From Heligmosomoides polygyrus polygyrus (Eukaryota; Nematoda; Chromadorea; Rhabditida; Heligmosomidae), in NCBI GenBank assembly GCA_947396885.1, contig OX377202.1:72078643-72142642 (forward strand): a DNA stretch of 64,000 bases. The letters run 5' to 3'. Shown here in pieces: positions 34,201-44,119 of this stretch (the stretch's first letter is position 1; each line of letters begins with the position of its first letter). A model generated the notes under the pieces. That model was not told the origin of the DNA. It saw only the letters and a list, made by a program, of their open reading frames with translations, and did no database searches. The translations under genes and the position numbers were made by a program.

Positions 34201-37200
34201 TTTGGACACGTCCGCTACACGTTTGGCACACGTCATTGGTGGCGAGTACCAGTACGTCAGCTATGCTGCACCGGTAATCCACGCCCTCCACACGTCTCTA
34301 CACGTAAACGTCAAGAGTGGGGGTGCAGTCCTAGTTGGTGGTAGCCGATCTCAAACGATTTCCTGACATACCGAAGCACAATCAATGGACAACAACAAGT
34401 AGAAGTAGTAAACTACGCCAATCTGGTTGCCCAGATAGACTCAGTTTTTTTTTGTCGGTAGAGGGGAACCTAAAGAGGACCATTTTCAGTGCAAATCTAG
34501 TCAGGGAGGATCTATTAGATCTGGGTCGAGAATAGGGCATTTTCAAGCATCTAAAAAGACTACGCCAGTAAAATACCAGGCTGTCCAATAATTCCTTTCC
34601 GAAAATTTTCAAAATTCTATAATTTTCCTTAGAAGTGTTATAATATCAGGCAAGTGTAAAAACCTTCTAGAAGGTTCTCCAGAGTTCCACGCTAGGGGTA
34701 TATAAGGCGCAGTCACCGCGTCTAGCTACCAGTACAAGCTAAAATGGACCAAGGTCGATTTCGTACGTTCGTGGACTACGAGTGGCTGCTGGGCAACGAC
34801 ACGGGCACCGCGGTTGCCAACATCTGCAGAGCGTGCGAGGAGGATGCAGTGTCCCAACGCACAGTCAGGCGCTGGTTCAATCGTTTCGAGAGCGGCGACA
34901 CGATCCTCGAAGACAGGGAACACGCGCTGAAGATCATGCTCTGCTGCTGGTGGGACGCCAAGGGCATTCTGTACTTCGAGGTGCTCCCGCAAGGCAGGAC
35001 GGTCACCGCCTCCATCTACACTGATCAGCTCGAGAAACTAGCCGCCGCCTTCCGAGAAAAGCGCCTCGGTCCACCTGCTGCACGACAACGCGCGCCCCAC
35101 CTGGCGAAGGAGACCCAGCAGAAGTTGGCGATGCTCGGCTGGGAGACGGTTGCCCATCCGCCGTATTCCCCGTATTCCCCAGACCTCGCCCTCTCCGACT
35201 ACCACTTGTTCCGCCCGTTGAAGCACCATTTGGCAGGAAGAAAATTCACCAACTACGACAACCTCAAATCCGACATCGTGGACTTATTCAAGTCGCAGCC
35301 CCTGGAGTTCTGGGCGAAGGGCATGGGCGACCTGCCCAATCGATGGGCCACTGTTGTGGATAACTGTGGTGATTTTATTGTTGATGAGTCTTGTTTTTCA
35401 ATAAAGTTGAAAAAATTAAAAATGGTAAAATTTTCGGACAAGAATTATTGGACAGCCTAGTAGAAATAAATAGGCCAAAACACCATCAGTCACACAGACA
35501 AGACAATGTTTCGTTAGTGCAATTGTTTTTGAATTGGAATGATAAGTTCAATGTTCACTTCAATACTGAGCACATTTAGTTCTTAAAATCGTTTAAGAGC
35601 GACCACTACCATAGGATTGCACCATAACGTGATATTGGTGAACTTTATGTGCACGATTATGGTGTATGATAAATACGAGAGGCGCTCGCAGCTTACTGCG
35701 CAATTCGTTCAGAGCCCGAACTATTTACTTAATCAAATATGCGTGGACAAATTTGAAGATATTTAGGAAGAAATCAGAACAAACGCTCTGGGAGAGTTTA
35801 GGCTGAGACAAACGTACAAAATTGATTCCGCTCTATTCAGCGTCTTTTTTCGTTGTTTATTCCAAAATTGGCGCAAATAGGTTCGTGGCGGGAGAGGGAT
35901 AACCATGTAGGACAGTCCTACATGTTTTGTGTTGTACGAAACTAAAAAATTTATGCACCCCTGATGTTGTTTTATATCTATGATGAACTGAGGTAGGACA
36001 TTTTTGATGTAATTGGACATGCACGGCCTTCCTACCAAGGCTGATGTCCACTGAGTCCATGGTGACCCCCCCCCCCCGAGCGCATGCGCCTCCGAATCCG
36101 CCGTAGTCCTGTGGTACGGCCTTTGCCGGTCGAAGTCGAGCGGGAAATGGCTTTCCGTGGTACTCATCAGCTGGTAAACGTCACTGATGAGTTGGAGTTT
36201 ACTTGTAAAGGCATGTGAATAACGTGTATTACACCACTGCAGCATAACTGTCGCTATGGCGCTTGACATGTGATACACGTCGAGCATGATTGAGGTACGA
36301 TTTCCCAGAGCGGACTTGGTGTCTAAAGAGATTTAGCCTGCAACAGGTGGCATTGGTGATCCTACCCAGAGCCATTTTGTGCCTCAGTTGCGGAGTTGCT
36401 GTCCTTGCTGCCCTATTTTGCGTGAAATTGGTTTGTATATGTATGTGCACTGGCCTTTATTTTTTGAAACCAACCATATTGTAGCCGACAAGATAGGAAA
36501 ATGCCGTAGAAGCGCACTTTATATTGGTGGTTGTTGGGAACACATCTTTGAAGGTGGTAGTGGCTATATCACAATGGCTGATTATGGTGGCTGCAAATTC
36601 TGGTTGAGTTTTATAATTCAGTGTTACATACATCTTAACTTCTGCATCTGCACGTCACGGCATGATGAGGTGACCCCCCACTCGTCGTTAAACGCACACC
36701 AGCAAAAAACTGCGGACGAGTTTCGGACGAGTTGTTCGGGCGCGAAGGGTAAAAATTCAAACAGTCGGCGTTGGGATGGAGCGCGAAATCCTTCATTCCA
36801 AGCATTACACGGGCGAACCTCTCGTCGCTTAGGGGGGGGGGGGAGTCTGGGACTGGGTTCTGCGCTCTTTGGGCGCAGAGCCAGGCAAGGGAAGGGACTC
36901 CAGGGTGTGGTGCAGCCAAGCTGCTCGTGTGGAAAATGCTCTCATTGCCCTGGAGAGATCCGCAGCTGTGTTCTGCGCTCTTAAAGCGGCGAAGCGTATA
37001 CGGTTGGAAGATGCGCAAAAAACGCTTCAAGATCGTGTAGATGTAGAAACCCCTAAAATACCACATAGTAAGCTGAAATGCAAGAATGCCACAACGCAGA
37101 AGAACCGAACCACCAATCTTCCTGAAAAAATCACGATGCAACCCGCTTATACACTGCACCTTCGCGGGCCTACAAGAAAGTGATCGAACGACAGCGGCGC

Positions 37201-40200
37201 GTCGACGCGATTTCTAAGCTAGGAGGGCGCAGAAGGCAGAAGACTACAGTGATGACTGTGTGGCCGTGCCGCTCTTCCGCAGTTTTTATGTTGCGTGCGT
37301 TTAACGAGGAGTGTGACCCCCCGCTTTGCGCGCAACTTTTCCAAAGAATGCGGAAGTGTGCATTTCCAATGAGGGATGTCATCCACGTTTTTCTTCTCAA
37401 GGTCCAGGAAATTTTTTCGGCGCAACACGTGGACGAGGGGGGCAGTACTTGGCTTCGACCGTCTTGAGCATAGTAGTCGGGTTTGGTGACGTGGAATTTT
37501 CCCCATTGGGCGCAAATAGGGTCCAGGGGGGTCACCTCAAAAAAGTGTCGCCAACACCAAGAAAACGAGAGACAAGGCACACCGATATATAAGAAAACAA
37601 ACAAATAATGCTGTAGCTGTGTTCTGTGCTCTCCTCCGCTGACGCGGAGGAGAGCACTGATTTAGGCAGGGGAAGGGACTCCAGGGTGTGGCTCAAGTGA
37701 CGCATCCGTGTTACAATTGCCTACATCCTAGAGTTTCCCCCTTGTCCAATTAGGAAGCACGTAAAACGCGGATCTATAGTCGAAACGAAGAGATAAGACT
37801 GCATTTACATTCTCTGTATGTGGCTACTCGCCGCACCGGCCCGCCGCGCCATGCTGTGGTGACCCCCCCGGACCCTATTTGCGCCCACCATTGTACGTGT
37901 ACGTATGTGTAATGCAAGTTGCACCGAGAGTGGCCTAGATCAGCGGGTAAAAACCCGTAACTTTTTCGAGTACTGATGGACTGCCCCCTCCACTAGTTGC
38001 GCCATTTTTTCCACCCAACCATGTATACTGCAACTGAAGGAGGGCATCTAAGCTTGCCTTGGGCGTAAATCGGCTCGGGGGGGGGGGGGGGGGTTACAAT
38101 GTGCTTGATGGATATTCGCCTTGGTAGGAATGCAAGTACGTCTCTAATTACATTAGCAATGGCCTAGCTCAGTTCGGTCTTACTTAGATCTAACCAGATT
38201 CTCCTGGGGCCGGATTCATCAACGACTAACCCGTGGGTATAAGGGGTAGAGATACCCACAATGAAGCCTGCGTCTCTGACTCTTGCGTTATCTCTGCCTG
38301 ACTCTTCTCTTATCTCTACCCCTTATCACCCGCATACCCACGGGTTAATTGTTGATGAATCCGGCCTCTGATGTCGCGGGCCATTTTCGATATCCACCGA
38401 CACCATGGTTAGTCCATATGGAGGAGGGTCGTTGAGCGGTCGGTGGCGGATCGCGGCTCTTCCACCGCCGCTACAGGAGAGCACTGGGAGACGAGAGCAG
38501 TTCCTGCACGAGCCGCCTGGATGGCCCACACCCCGGAGTCCCTTCCCTAGCCGACTTGTGCGCTCGAAGAGCGCACAACTCATCTCCGATGTCCCCCTCA
38601 GCGACGAAAGCATTCTTGGCACGAGCCGCCTGGATGGCCCTCACCCCGGTGTCCCTTCCCTAGCCGAGTTGTGCGCTCGAAGAGCGCACAACCCATCTCC
38701 GATGTCCCCCTCAGCGACGAAAACAGTCTCGGCACGGATTGATGTGCAAGTTTGCGTGGTGTTTAGTTCTAATGGCTATCGCTCAGTTCACCACAAGTGT
38801 AGAATACACCAGTGCTGCATAAAGTTTTCAGTTTTGTACAACACACAACGTTGCATAGGGCTATCCTACATAGTGACCAACTTTGTTTCTATACTCCACA
38901 TAAGAATTTTTCATGTGCGGGACGAGTTTCAGGGCAATGTAGCACCACAAGAAAAGCCAGTGATAGAAGTTTTCGCTTGGTCGACTGTGATGGTGTTTTT
39001 TGCCAACATAGGAATTCTGATTGGCATCTACCTACTCGGACCAATAATTTCCGTATTCGTTGGAAGATTTGGTGCCGCTTTGTTGGCGTTCTTTGGCGTA
39101 CCGTTTTACGCTTACTATAAAGTCAAGGTAAGCTAATCATAATTGCACTTAAAGTGTTAAGCAACACTTTACTTCATATCTATAAGCTGTTGAGAGGAGC
39201 TTTCGTAAAGCTGTAATACGCTATTATGCTGTTACCATGTGGTCTTAGGAGCATATCCTGGAGCAATCCTCTTTGGTGGGATTGCTTCTTGATATCTATC
39301 GTGTGATTGTGTTTTCCCTATCACTTATTGCCCTAAGATTCCTCGAAAACCAAGCGGCTATGCTTCGTGGCGTGTAGGGCTCGAGTAATATCAAGTGATG
39401 GGTTGTTAGAGATGCGCGTTGATTACAACAAACTAGAACTGCACCCAGAGGACATAAGAATACTGGGCTATCCATGCATTGGCTACAATGAGCGCTAAAA
39501 GAAAATGTTTTCTGGTCATGGGAAAAGGCAGATTTCTTACACAACTAATGAAGCAACAACAACAACTAGTAGACTTCTTCCAAAGCATAGCAACGTTTTT
39601 CTGTGCAAAGCAAAACATAGGGAATTTACTTCAACGTGAGCTTATTCGAATTGTTACATATGTATGGGATGTTTAAGCGGGTAATGTTAATCATTGTAAG
39701 GAGCACACGGTCAAAGATGGCAGATTTCCTTAACATCTTTTATTGGGCGCAATCCGAGTGAGGGGATGTGAACCCTGGTAAGGCCTTAGTCATACCATCG
39801 CTCACCCCGAGCGACGCCTAATGATATGCACCCATATCGATTCCATCGCGCCGCCCGATCGATATGGGAGCATATCATTAGGCGTCGCTCGGGGTGAGCG
39901 ATGGTATGACAAAGGCCTAAACTTGTATTTTCGATATACATCCTGCGGTAAGACAGAATATTTTCCCTTCCAAGCGGAGGCCTGAACTCACGTTAGGATT
40001 GTACTAGAATAGTGAACTCTATGAAGTATGAAAAAAGCAAGAAAAGTTGGCTCAATGAGCGGACGGAGGGCAGCCCATCAGTTCTCAAAAACGTAAGACG
40101 ACCCGTGGCGTGCCCCGCGTGTAAGGTGAGTTTTTACGTGTTTAGTTGGCCCGCGACGTACCGTTTGACTTAGGCCACTTTCGTTGCAACTTGCATTACA

Positions 40201-42335
40201 CGTAGGTATGCGTCAGTTTGTGCACAATGTGGGAGATTCCACGTCATCATATTCGGCTGCTACTTTCAAGGGTTGAAGTCCGTGGGCTGGCCCCTCTGTC
40301 CGCTCATTGCAGCGAAAAACTCATCGTCAAAACTCCCCCTAACTCATTTGTGTTGTTTTTTGTTCCTTTGACGCTATAGACTATGTCGATCTAGTTGATG
40401 ATGACCAAATATTTGAAAGCTGGGCGCAATACGAGCTGGGGGAGGGCGGGGTACATTGTCGGCGCAATGAAAGTTGAGGAGAGGGGTAGTCCATGGGCTT
40501 CGACCTCCTTAAGCATAGCAGTCGGATATGGTGACGTGGAATTTTCTAGATTGTACCCAAACTGACGCGTACATACGTGTAATGCAAGTTGCAGCGAGAG
40601 GGGCCTAGGTCAAACGGGTAAAAACTCGTGCAAATGTGGGCTAGCCCCTCATGGTAGCATTGCGCCCATTGATGGTCTAAAATTGACTCCTGTGATCATA
40701 AGAAAGCGTAATAACAACACTAATAATTGCAAAGATATCAGCAGTACGCGGAGTCAAACGCAAAAGTCTACCGTTGTGCTCCTATGAGGCGGCACTCCTA
40801 CCAGCTGCGCCGCCGAGCCAAATCTCTCAGGCTGCGGGACATTATGTACGAATGGTCGATAACACGTTGCTTCTTTCTAGCGGTGACCCCACACTGTACT
40901 AGTATCACTCTGAAACAGTTACCTCCAGTAGAAAAATGAGGTAAGAAAAAGAAATGCAACAAGAGGGCACCTCCTAATCCGTGCCAAATCGTGATAATAA
41001 AATATGACGCACCCCCCCCCCGCCTTCGCTTCTACTGGGAAAAAAGAACTCAATTCTCTAATCTCTCACTTGATCTCTCTTTGTGATGCATTCACATCTC
41101 ATTGGATGGATCGCTTACCTTTTACTGTTACTAGAGCTAGGTTGCTTATCTCTTTCTAAGTACAATGCAGCAGTACCAGGGATCACAAGCCACGACTTCC
41201 TCTTACGCTTCAAATAAAGAAATAGCCACCATCGGTGTGCTCTGCGGTTGAGAAAATCAAAATGAGTGGATAGCGATAGGGAGACGTCACTGCTCTTGTG
41301 CCCCACGGCATACGAGAAGCAACTATGATGCAGAATTTTCGGTGGAGTATTTCCTAGACCTTACAACGATACGAAGATCGGTTTTTTCTGGTTCAAGGAA
41401 AAGCCAGTCCAAAAATGTTGCGTTTAGAACTACTCTTGTTTCTCCGTGACCTACCAAACGTCCCTGGTCGTGTAGTAAAATACTACATAAAAGCAGGGAC
41501 ATTTAATCAAGTACTAAAACGGCGGACACATTCTTTCTCACCAAATAGAATGCTAAGAACGGTCTTTCGTAATGCTCAAATTCGATGTAGTATCCGCAAG
41601 ATCGTAGGTCTAGCTCCCACGTACCACTAATCGTTAGCTGCCAGTTACTATTACTCGTTAACTGGGAAAATAAAAACGGCCGATATAAGCATTCCTCAAT
41701 ATTCTATATTAGAAAGCAGAAAGCCGTATCTGATCCATGGTCGTTTTTTCTAGGGCGGAGGTAATGACAAAGCTATTCGAATGGAACTGCTCGCGTATTC
41801 AGTTCTACAAGGAGTGCTAACCGGCTTCGTCATCGATAGCATTTATTTGAGCTATATTCCTTATGCTATTGTTACTCCTGCAATAATTGCGGTCTCATTC
41901 GCGGTATGTTCAAAGGGTGCCAGTGCGACAGCGTTTGCTCACATCAATTTACGACAGCTTAAAAGTGTTTCACTGTTTCAGAGCGTTAATAAAGCCGCTG
42001 GCGGAAACAGGAAGACATTGCTCGGTGGGACGATCGGGGCTGCTGTTGGAGTGAACTTCGTGCTAGGATTGATAACTGGAAGCCTCTCTTTCGTTTACCT
42101 CTTGCTAACAATCACGTACGCTGGAATCGCTTTTGTTGTTATGCAAGTCATGATCAAAAATAAGGTAAGTGCGATACATATTTCTCGAAACGCATTCTAC
42201 ATCGAATTTATTCAGGGCAAGAGTAACATATACCAGAACGCACTCAGCTGCAGCATGATTGCTGCGAAGGGAATGTTCTTTCTTATGTTTGGCTCCTACA
42301 CTCCGGATGATCAGCAGCAGGAGAAACAAAAATGA
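31295..42335 (+). CDS. Bax inhibitor-1 / TMBIM6-like multi-pass membrane protein, five exons
   Basis: Proposed exons are 31,295-31,468; 38,933-39,127; 41,754-41,903; 41,982-42,164 and 42,216-42,335, giving about 273 residues. Every intron falls between codons (phase 0). Donors are GTGAGT, GTAAGC, GTATGT and GTAAGT; acceptors are TTTCAG, TTTCTAG, TTTCAG and TTCAG. Exon 1 is a soluble charged helix (MDAVVELVGTYRQDLEEAAE). Exons 2-5 carry six or seven hydrophobic segments. Order and spacing resemble BI-1/TMBIM6: a first pair of helices (exon 2), KAIRMELLAYSVLQG with a helix pair (exon 3), GGNRKTLLGG and two helices (exon 4), then a final hydrophobic segment and a charged Gln/Lys tail (exon 5). 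BI-1 proteins sit in the ER membrane and modulate calcium leak and cell-death signalling. The family call is from remembered pattern only. Exon 1 is 7.5 kb from exon 2 and could belong to another gene. Confidence 0.6.
31640..31800 (+). repeat. Dispersed repeat pair, copy 1
   Basis: CTGTTCTGTGCTCTCCT...GGAGGAGAGCACAGATTT followed by CAAGTGACGCA matches 37,560-37,735. Each copy contains a self-complementary GTGCTCTCC / GGAGAGCAC pair. Confidence 0.6.
31798..32760. repeat. Large inverted repeat of the TCATCAACG-ended family
   Basis: The left arm 31,798-31,895 starts CGGATTCATCAACGACTTAC and contains CTATTCTTCCTTCGCTGCG. The right arm at 32,635-32,740 contains the inverse CGTAGCGAAGGAAGAATA followed by further inverted text. 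The expected right terminus is missing or diverged. The hairpin minisatellite at 31,990-32,540 lies between the arms. Confidence 0.6.
31990..32540. repeat. Hairpin minisatellite, about 118-bp unit, five copies
   Basis: Each unit carries GCGCTCGAAGAGCGCAGAA, whose core GCGCTCGAAGAGCGC is self-complementary. Each also carries CTCCCTGAGCGACGAAAGCA, CACATGGGCAG and CACACCCTGGAGTCCCTTCC. In the third unit the hairpin core is doubled. Three minus-strand frames stay open through the array only because of the repeat. Single related units lie at 36,850-36,985 (inverted) and two at 38,480-38,740. Confidence 0.9.
33171..33338. repeat. GC-rich palindromic MITE, copy 1 of a tandem pair
   Basis: The ends CCTAAGGC..TTATACTCCCGCGGGAG (left) and CTCCCGCGGGAGTATAAC.. 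(right, ending at GGCCTAAGG) are inverted. Internal GCATCCGCGG/CCGCGGATGC motifs also pair. Confidence 0.7.
33331..33649. repeat. GC-rich palindromic MITE, copy 2 of a tandem pair
   Basis: It begins with the same CCTAAGGCCTATATTATACTCC end that closes copy 1 and ends with GGAGTATAACATAGGCC. Much longer centre than copy 1. Confidence 0.7.
33643..33783. repeat. Palindromic MITE with GGCCCCGTTTATA ends
   Basis: The left end AAGGCCCCGTTTATACTTCG and its inverse at 33,765-33,783 enclose further pairing (CGTCGCGG / CCGCGACG, GCGTCGC / GCGACGC). It abuts the previous MITE and shares the GGCCTAAGG junction. Confidence 0.8.
34576..35460 (+). mobile_element. Mariner element, internally deleted (885 bp)
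   Basis: The inverted ends share GGCTGTCCAATAATTC and TCCGAAAATTTT and are flanked by TA at 34,574-34,575 and 35,461-35,462. Full-length mariners are near 1.3 kb, so about 400 bp are missing. A TATA-like GGTATATAAGG at about 34,697 precedes the transposase start. Confidence 0.85.
34744..35460 (+). pseudogene. Mariner transposase with central deletion
   Basis: The N-terminal helix-turn-helix part is present (VSQRTVRRWFNRFESGDTILED). The frame then jumps directly to KIMLCCWWDAKGILYFEVLP, so the segment holding the first catalytic Asp is missing. A small frame change garbles the second catalytic motif around 35,065-35,095. Frame resumes at HLAKETQQKLAMLGWE and reaches SPDLALSDYHLFRPL with the third Asp of the mariner D34D signature. 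The reading frame stays open overall, but the protein cannot be catalytic. Confidence 0.85.
35890..36080 (-). repeat. Dispersed repeat family B, copy with 12-nt G run (minus strand)
   Basis: The reverse complement aligns with the copies at 3,880-4,060 and 38,070-38,200: G run (C run 36,066-36,077 here), TCACCATGGACTCAGTGG, CTTGGTAGGAAGGC and CCTACCTCAGTTCAT. Confidence 0.65.
36850..36985 (-). repeat. Single inverted unit of the hairpin minisatellite
   Basis: TTCTGCGCTCTTTGGGCGCAG, GGGAAGGGACTCCAGGGTGT and the following CAGCCAAGCTGCTCGTGTGG are the inverse of unit text in 31,990-32,540. A 12-nt G run (36,832-36,843) lies just upstream. Confidence 0.7.
37560..37735 (+). repeat. Dispersed repeat pair, copy 2
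   Basis: This matches 31,640-31,800 (TGTTCTGTGCTCTCCTCCG, GGAGGAGAGCACTGATTT, CAAGTGACGCA). It also contains a short GGGAAGGGACTCCAGGGTGT block from the hairpin minisatellite. Confidence 0.55.
38040..38200 (+). repeat. Dispersed repeat family B, copy with 17-nt G run
   Basis: The G run is 38,077-38,093, followed by GGATATTCGCCTTGGTAGGAA and CCTAGCTCAGTTCGGTC, the conserved order of the family. Confidence 0.6.
38208..38366. repeat. Hairpin MITE, GGCCGGATTCATCAACG-ended
   Basis: 159 bp. Left GGCCGGATTCATCAACGACT and right ..GTTGATGAATCCGGCC are inverted, and the inner arms pair through TAACCCGTGGGTAT and AAGGGGTAGAGATA. This is the best-preserved member of the family in the window. Confidence 0.85.
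38480..38740. repeat. Two units of a divergent hairpin minisatellite
   Basis: The units carry GTGCGCTCGAAGAGCGCACA, CACCCCGGAGTCCCTTCCCT and CCTCAGCGACGAAA. The hairpin core is kept, but its flanks have changed in a compensatory way: GTGCGCTC..GAGCGCAC still pairs. Confidence 0.8.
39782..39918. repeat. Hairpin MITE E, copy 1
   Basis: The arms 39,782-39,839 and 39,860-39,918 pair almost completely (CATACCATCGCTCACCCCGA, GCGACGCCTAATGATATG). The 20-nt centre is CG-rich. The second copy is at 43,283-43,423. Confidence 0.88.
40125..40660. repeat. Fold-back repeat, about 535 bp
   Basis: The left arm 40,125-40,320 and right arm 40,455-40,660 are inverted: GAGTTTTTAC..CGTTTGAC, GTAATGCAAGTTGCA, ACGTGGAATTTTC and GTCCATGGGCTTCGAC blocks. 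The right arm also matches pieces at 37,420-37,530 and 37,895-37,975. Confidence 0.65.
40740..40822 (-). repeat. tRNA-derived SINE-like head
   Basis: On the minus strand an A box TGGCGCAGCTGGTAGGAG-like motif (complement at 40,797-40,818) and a B-box-like GTTTGACTCC (complement at 40,751-40,760) are spaced like a tRNA, but the stems do not form a standard cloverleaf. Confidence 0.35.
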
Positions 42336-42377
42336 CCGCGCACCGCGCCCAAACGAAGAGCGTTTCTTTGAAGTTTA

Positions 42378-42383
42378 AATAAA
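42378..42383 (+). terminator. Poly(A) signal AATAAA
   Basis: AATAAA lies 43 nt after the stop codon of the BI-1-like gene, supporting 42,335 as its true 3' coding end. Confidence 0.6.
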
Positions 42384-43282
42384 AATTTCAAAATATGACC
42401 AACCGTTAACACCCAACAACTACTAAACGCTTCATAGCCAGAGGACAAGGTGTTCCACCCTCGTGCCCTGCCGAATGTTTGCTTTTTCTACTGCTTGGTC
42501 CTTGTTTGGCATTCATCATGTTCCCAAGTTCTCATATATGTATACTCCACTACAGGGCCCCAAAGCATGTTCAGTAAGAGCTTTTCATTAGCTACCCTCC
42601 ACGCGAGCGTGCAGCACATCGGAGGAGATTCCGGCTGTCGCGCGCATTCAATACCAGAATCTTCTTTCGGTTTTCCGCCCAGGCCAAGTAAGCCTTATAT
42701 CTCTCCGGTGGTCGGTGAACTGACACCGGACTTATCCGGAAAGAATAGAGTGCTGATTTTTCATCGTCCGGCCACTACAGGTCACTGTGTGGCCTAATAT
42801 ACATCCAAACCGCCTCCACGACATCCCGTAAAAGTGGAATGCATGGCGCATCCCAAGGGCGATTGAGTAACGCCGTCCTACCTCTGCCCCCCCCCTTACA
42901 TATGATCAGTATCTTTACGACTCTCATAGGAAGCTTTACACAAGGTTATTTATTGTGCCGATCATGAATATAACACCTGCTTCTGAAATTCGGTTGATTA
43001 CGATGGGTGCTGGGAGCAAAGCTAGCAGGGTCATGATTCTCCCACCGGTGCACACTCATCTGCACCTACTATGCGATGCCGTAGTAATACTAAAACGGTT
43101 AACAGATCAGTGGTCAGCACCCCAAATAACACTCTTAAGCGGCTTTCATACTGCTGTTGCTGCTATTTTTCGTTGCTCCAACAAGCAATGAAAAAGGGCG
43201 GGGTTCGATGCTTGTTTCCCGCAATACGGTGAGGCGCGACGCGGCTTGCGAGCTGCTCTCTTGCTGTCTGAGCTTTCGCCCT

Positions 43283-43423
43283 TAAGCCTTTGTCATACCA
43301 TCGTTCACCCCGAGCGACGCATAATGATATACTCCCATATCGATCGGGCGGCGCGATGGAATCGATATGGGTGCATGTCATTAGGCGTCGCTCGGGGTGA
43401 GCGATGGTATGAAAAAAGCCTTA
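43283..43423. repeat. Hairpin MITE E, copy 2
   Basis: Same arms as 39,782-39,918, but the central loop is in the opposite orientation relative to the two arms. The ends read TAAGCCTTTGTCATACC and its near inverse. Confidence 0.88.
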
Positions 43424-43714
43424 GATGGTTGCCAAGTGCGCGACGGTGGGAAAGCTCGATCGATCGATGACCAAGCGTTTTTTTTTTTCAGAATTTCTGA
43501 ATCGCATCACTTTCTGCATGGCTGCTGTTGACATATCTCATGCCATATAGCGAACACCTGTAAAGAAGCACTTCTTCATTCGCTGTCATTTCTGTCACCA
43601 TTGTGAAACTGCGCAATGCGCGAAATGACATCGATATGGATGAAAAAGCGAAAAAGTCATAAATTTCTTGGGAAATAAACTGCGACGGAGGCCGATTTCC
43701 ACACCGACGTCGTC

Positions 43715-44119
43715 ATGTCAGGTGTGAGCCTCTGCGTCTCTGCGGTATGCTTCATCATTATGGCATCTGTTGCGCAACAGCAGCAACGACAGTGCAAAAG
43801 TCACTTTAAGGATGTTGGGGCGAAAAATAATCCGAATTTTTCCCACGCTTTGGGAGGGGGGGGGGAGTGCAAGAGCAATAGTGCCGTTTATGATTTACCC
43901 GGAAAGCATACAACCAAGTCGTGGTTGACCATTGTGATCAACTTTTTGACAGATACCTCCCCACCGCTATCTTAACATAAAACCTATCCTTTACAATTCT
44001 TGGTCGGCTCGCCAGAAAAAAACCCACCGGTATGTAAGAAGATGATGGTAAGTTATAATAGCTGCTCTACTGGTTTTCTTCTAGCCACCTGTTTACCGTG
44101 CCTACCATCATCAATGCGT
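43715..44119 (+). CDS. Candidate small secreted peptide gene, three exons
   Basis: The ATG at 43,715 opens a good signal peptide (SLCVSAVCFIIMASVA) followed by Gln-rich text and a Cys. A weak donor near 43,800 could join to a 32-nt exon (44,016-44,047, acceptor CTCGCCAG). That exon is open in only one frame and encodes NPPVCKKMM. It ends at a strong GTAAGT donor, and TTTTCTTCTAG at 44,084 leads to a short tail with one Cys and a stop. The phases of these joins agree. The product would be about 53 residues. Without the first splice the frame simply runs to 43,972. A 35-bp segment near 33,070 resembles the signal-peptide region but has no ATG in frame. Confidence 0.3.

Larger units (their letters stand above)
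33846..36632. repeat. Inverted repeat arms flanking the deleted mariner
   Basis: Arm 33,846-34,025 is matched in inverse by about 36,430-36,632. Shared blocks include GAATTATAAAACTCAACCAG, CATTTTCCTATCTT and CAATATGGTTGGTTTCAAAA. Between the arms lie the mariner relic (34,576-35,460) and a family B copy (35,890-36,080). It could be the TIRs of a 2.8-kb composite element, or two independent inverted copies. Confidence 0.6.

Noticed and set aside
33846..34277. 143-codon open frame
   Set aside because: Lies in an inverted-repeat arm whose partner at 36.4-36.6 kb does not keep the frame.
36379..36984. 201-codon open frame
   Set aside because: Crosses an inverted-repeat arm, a G tract and a minisatellite unit; compositional.
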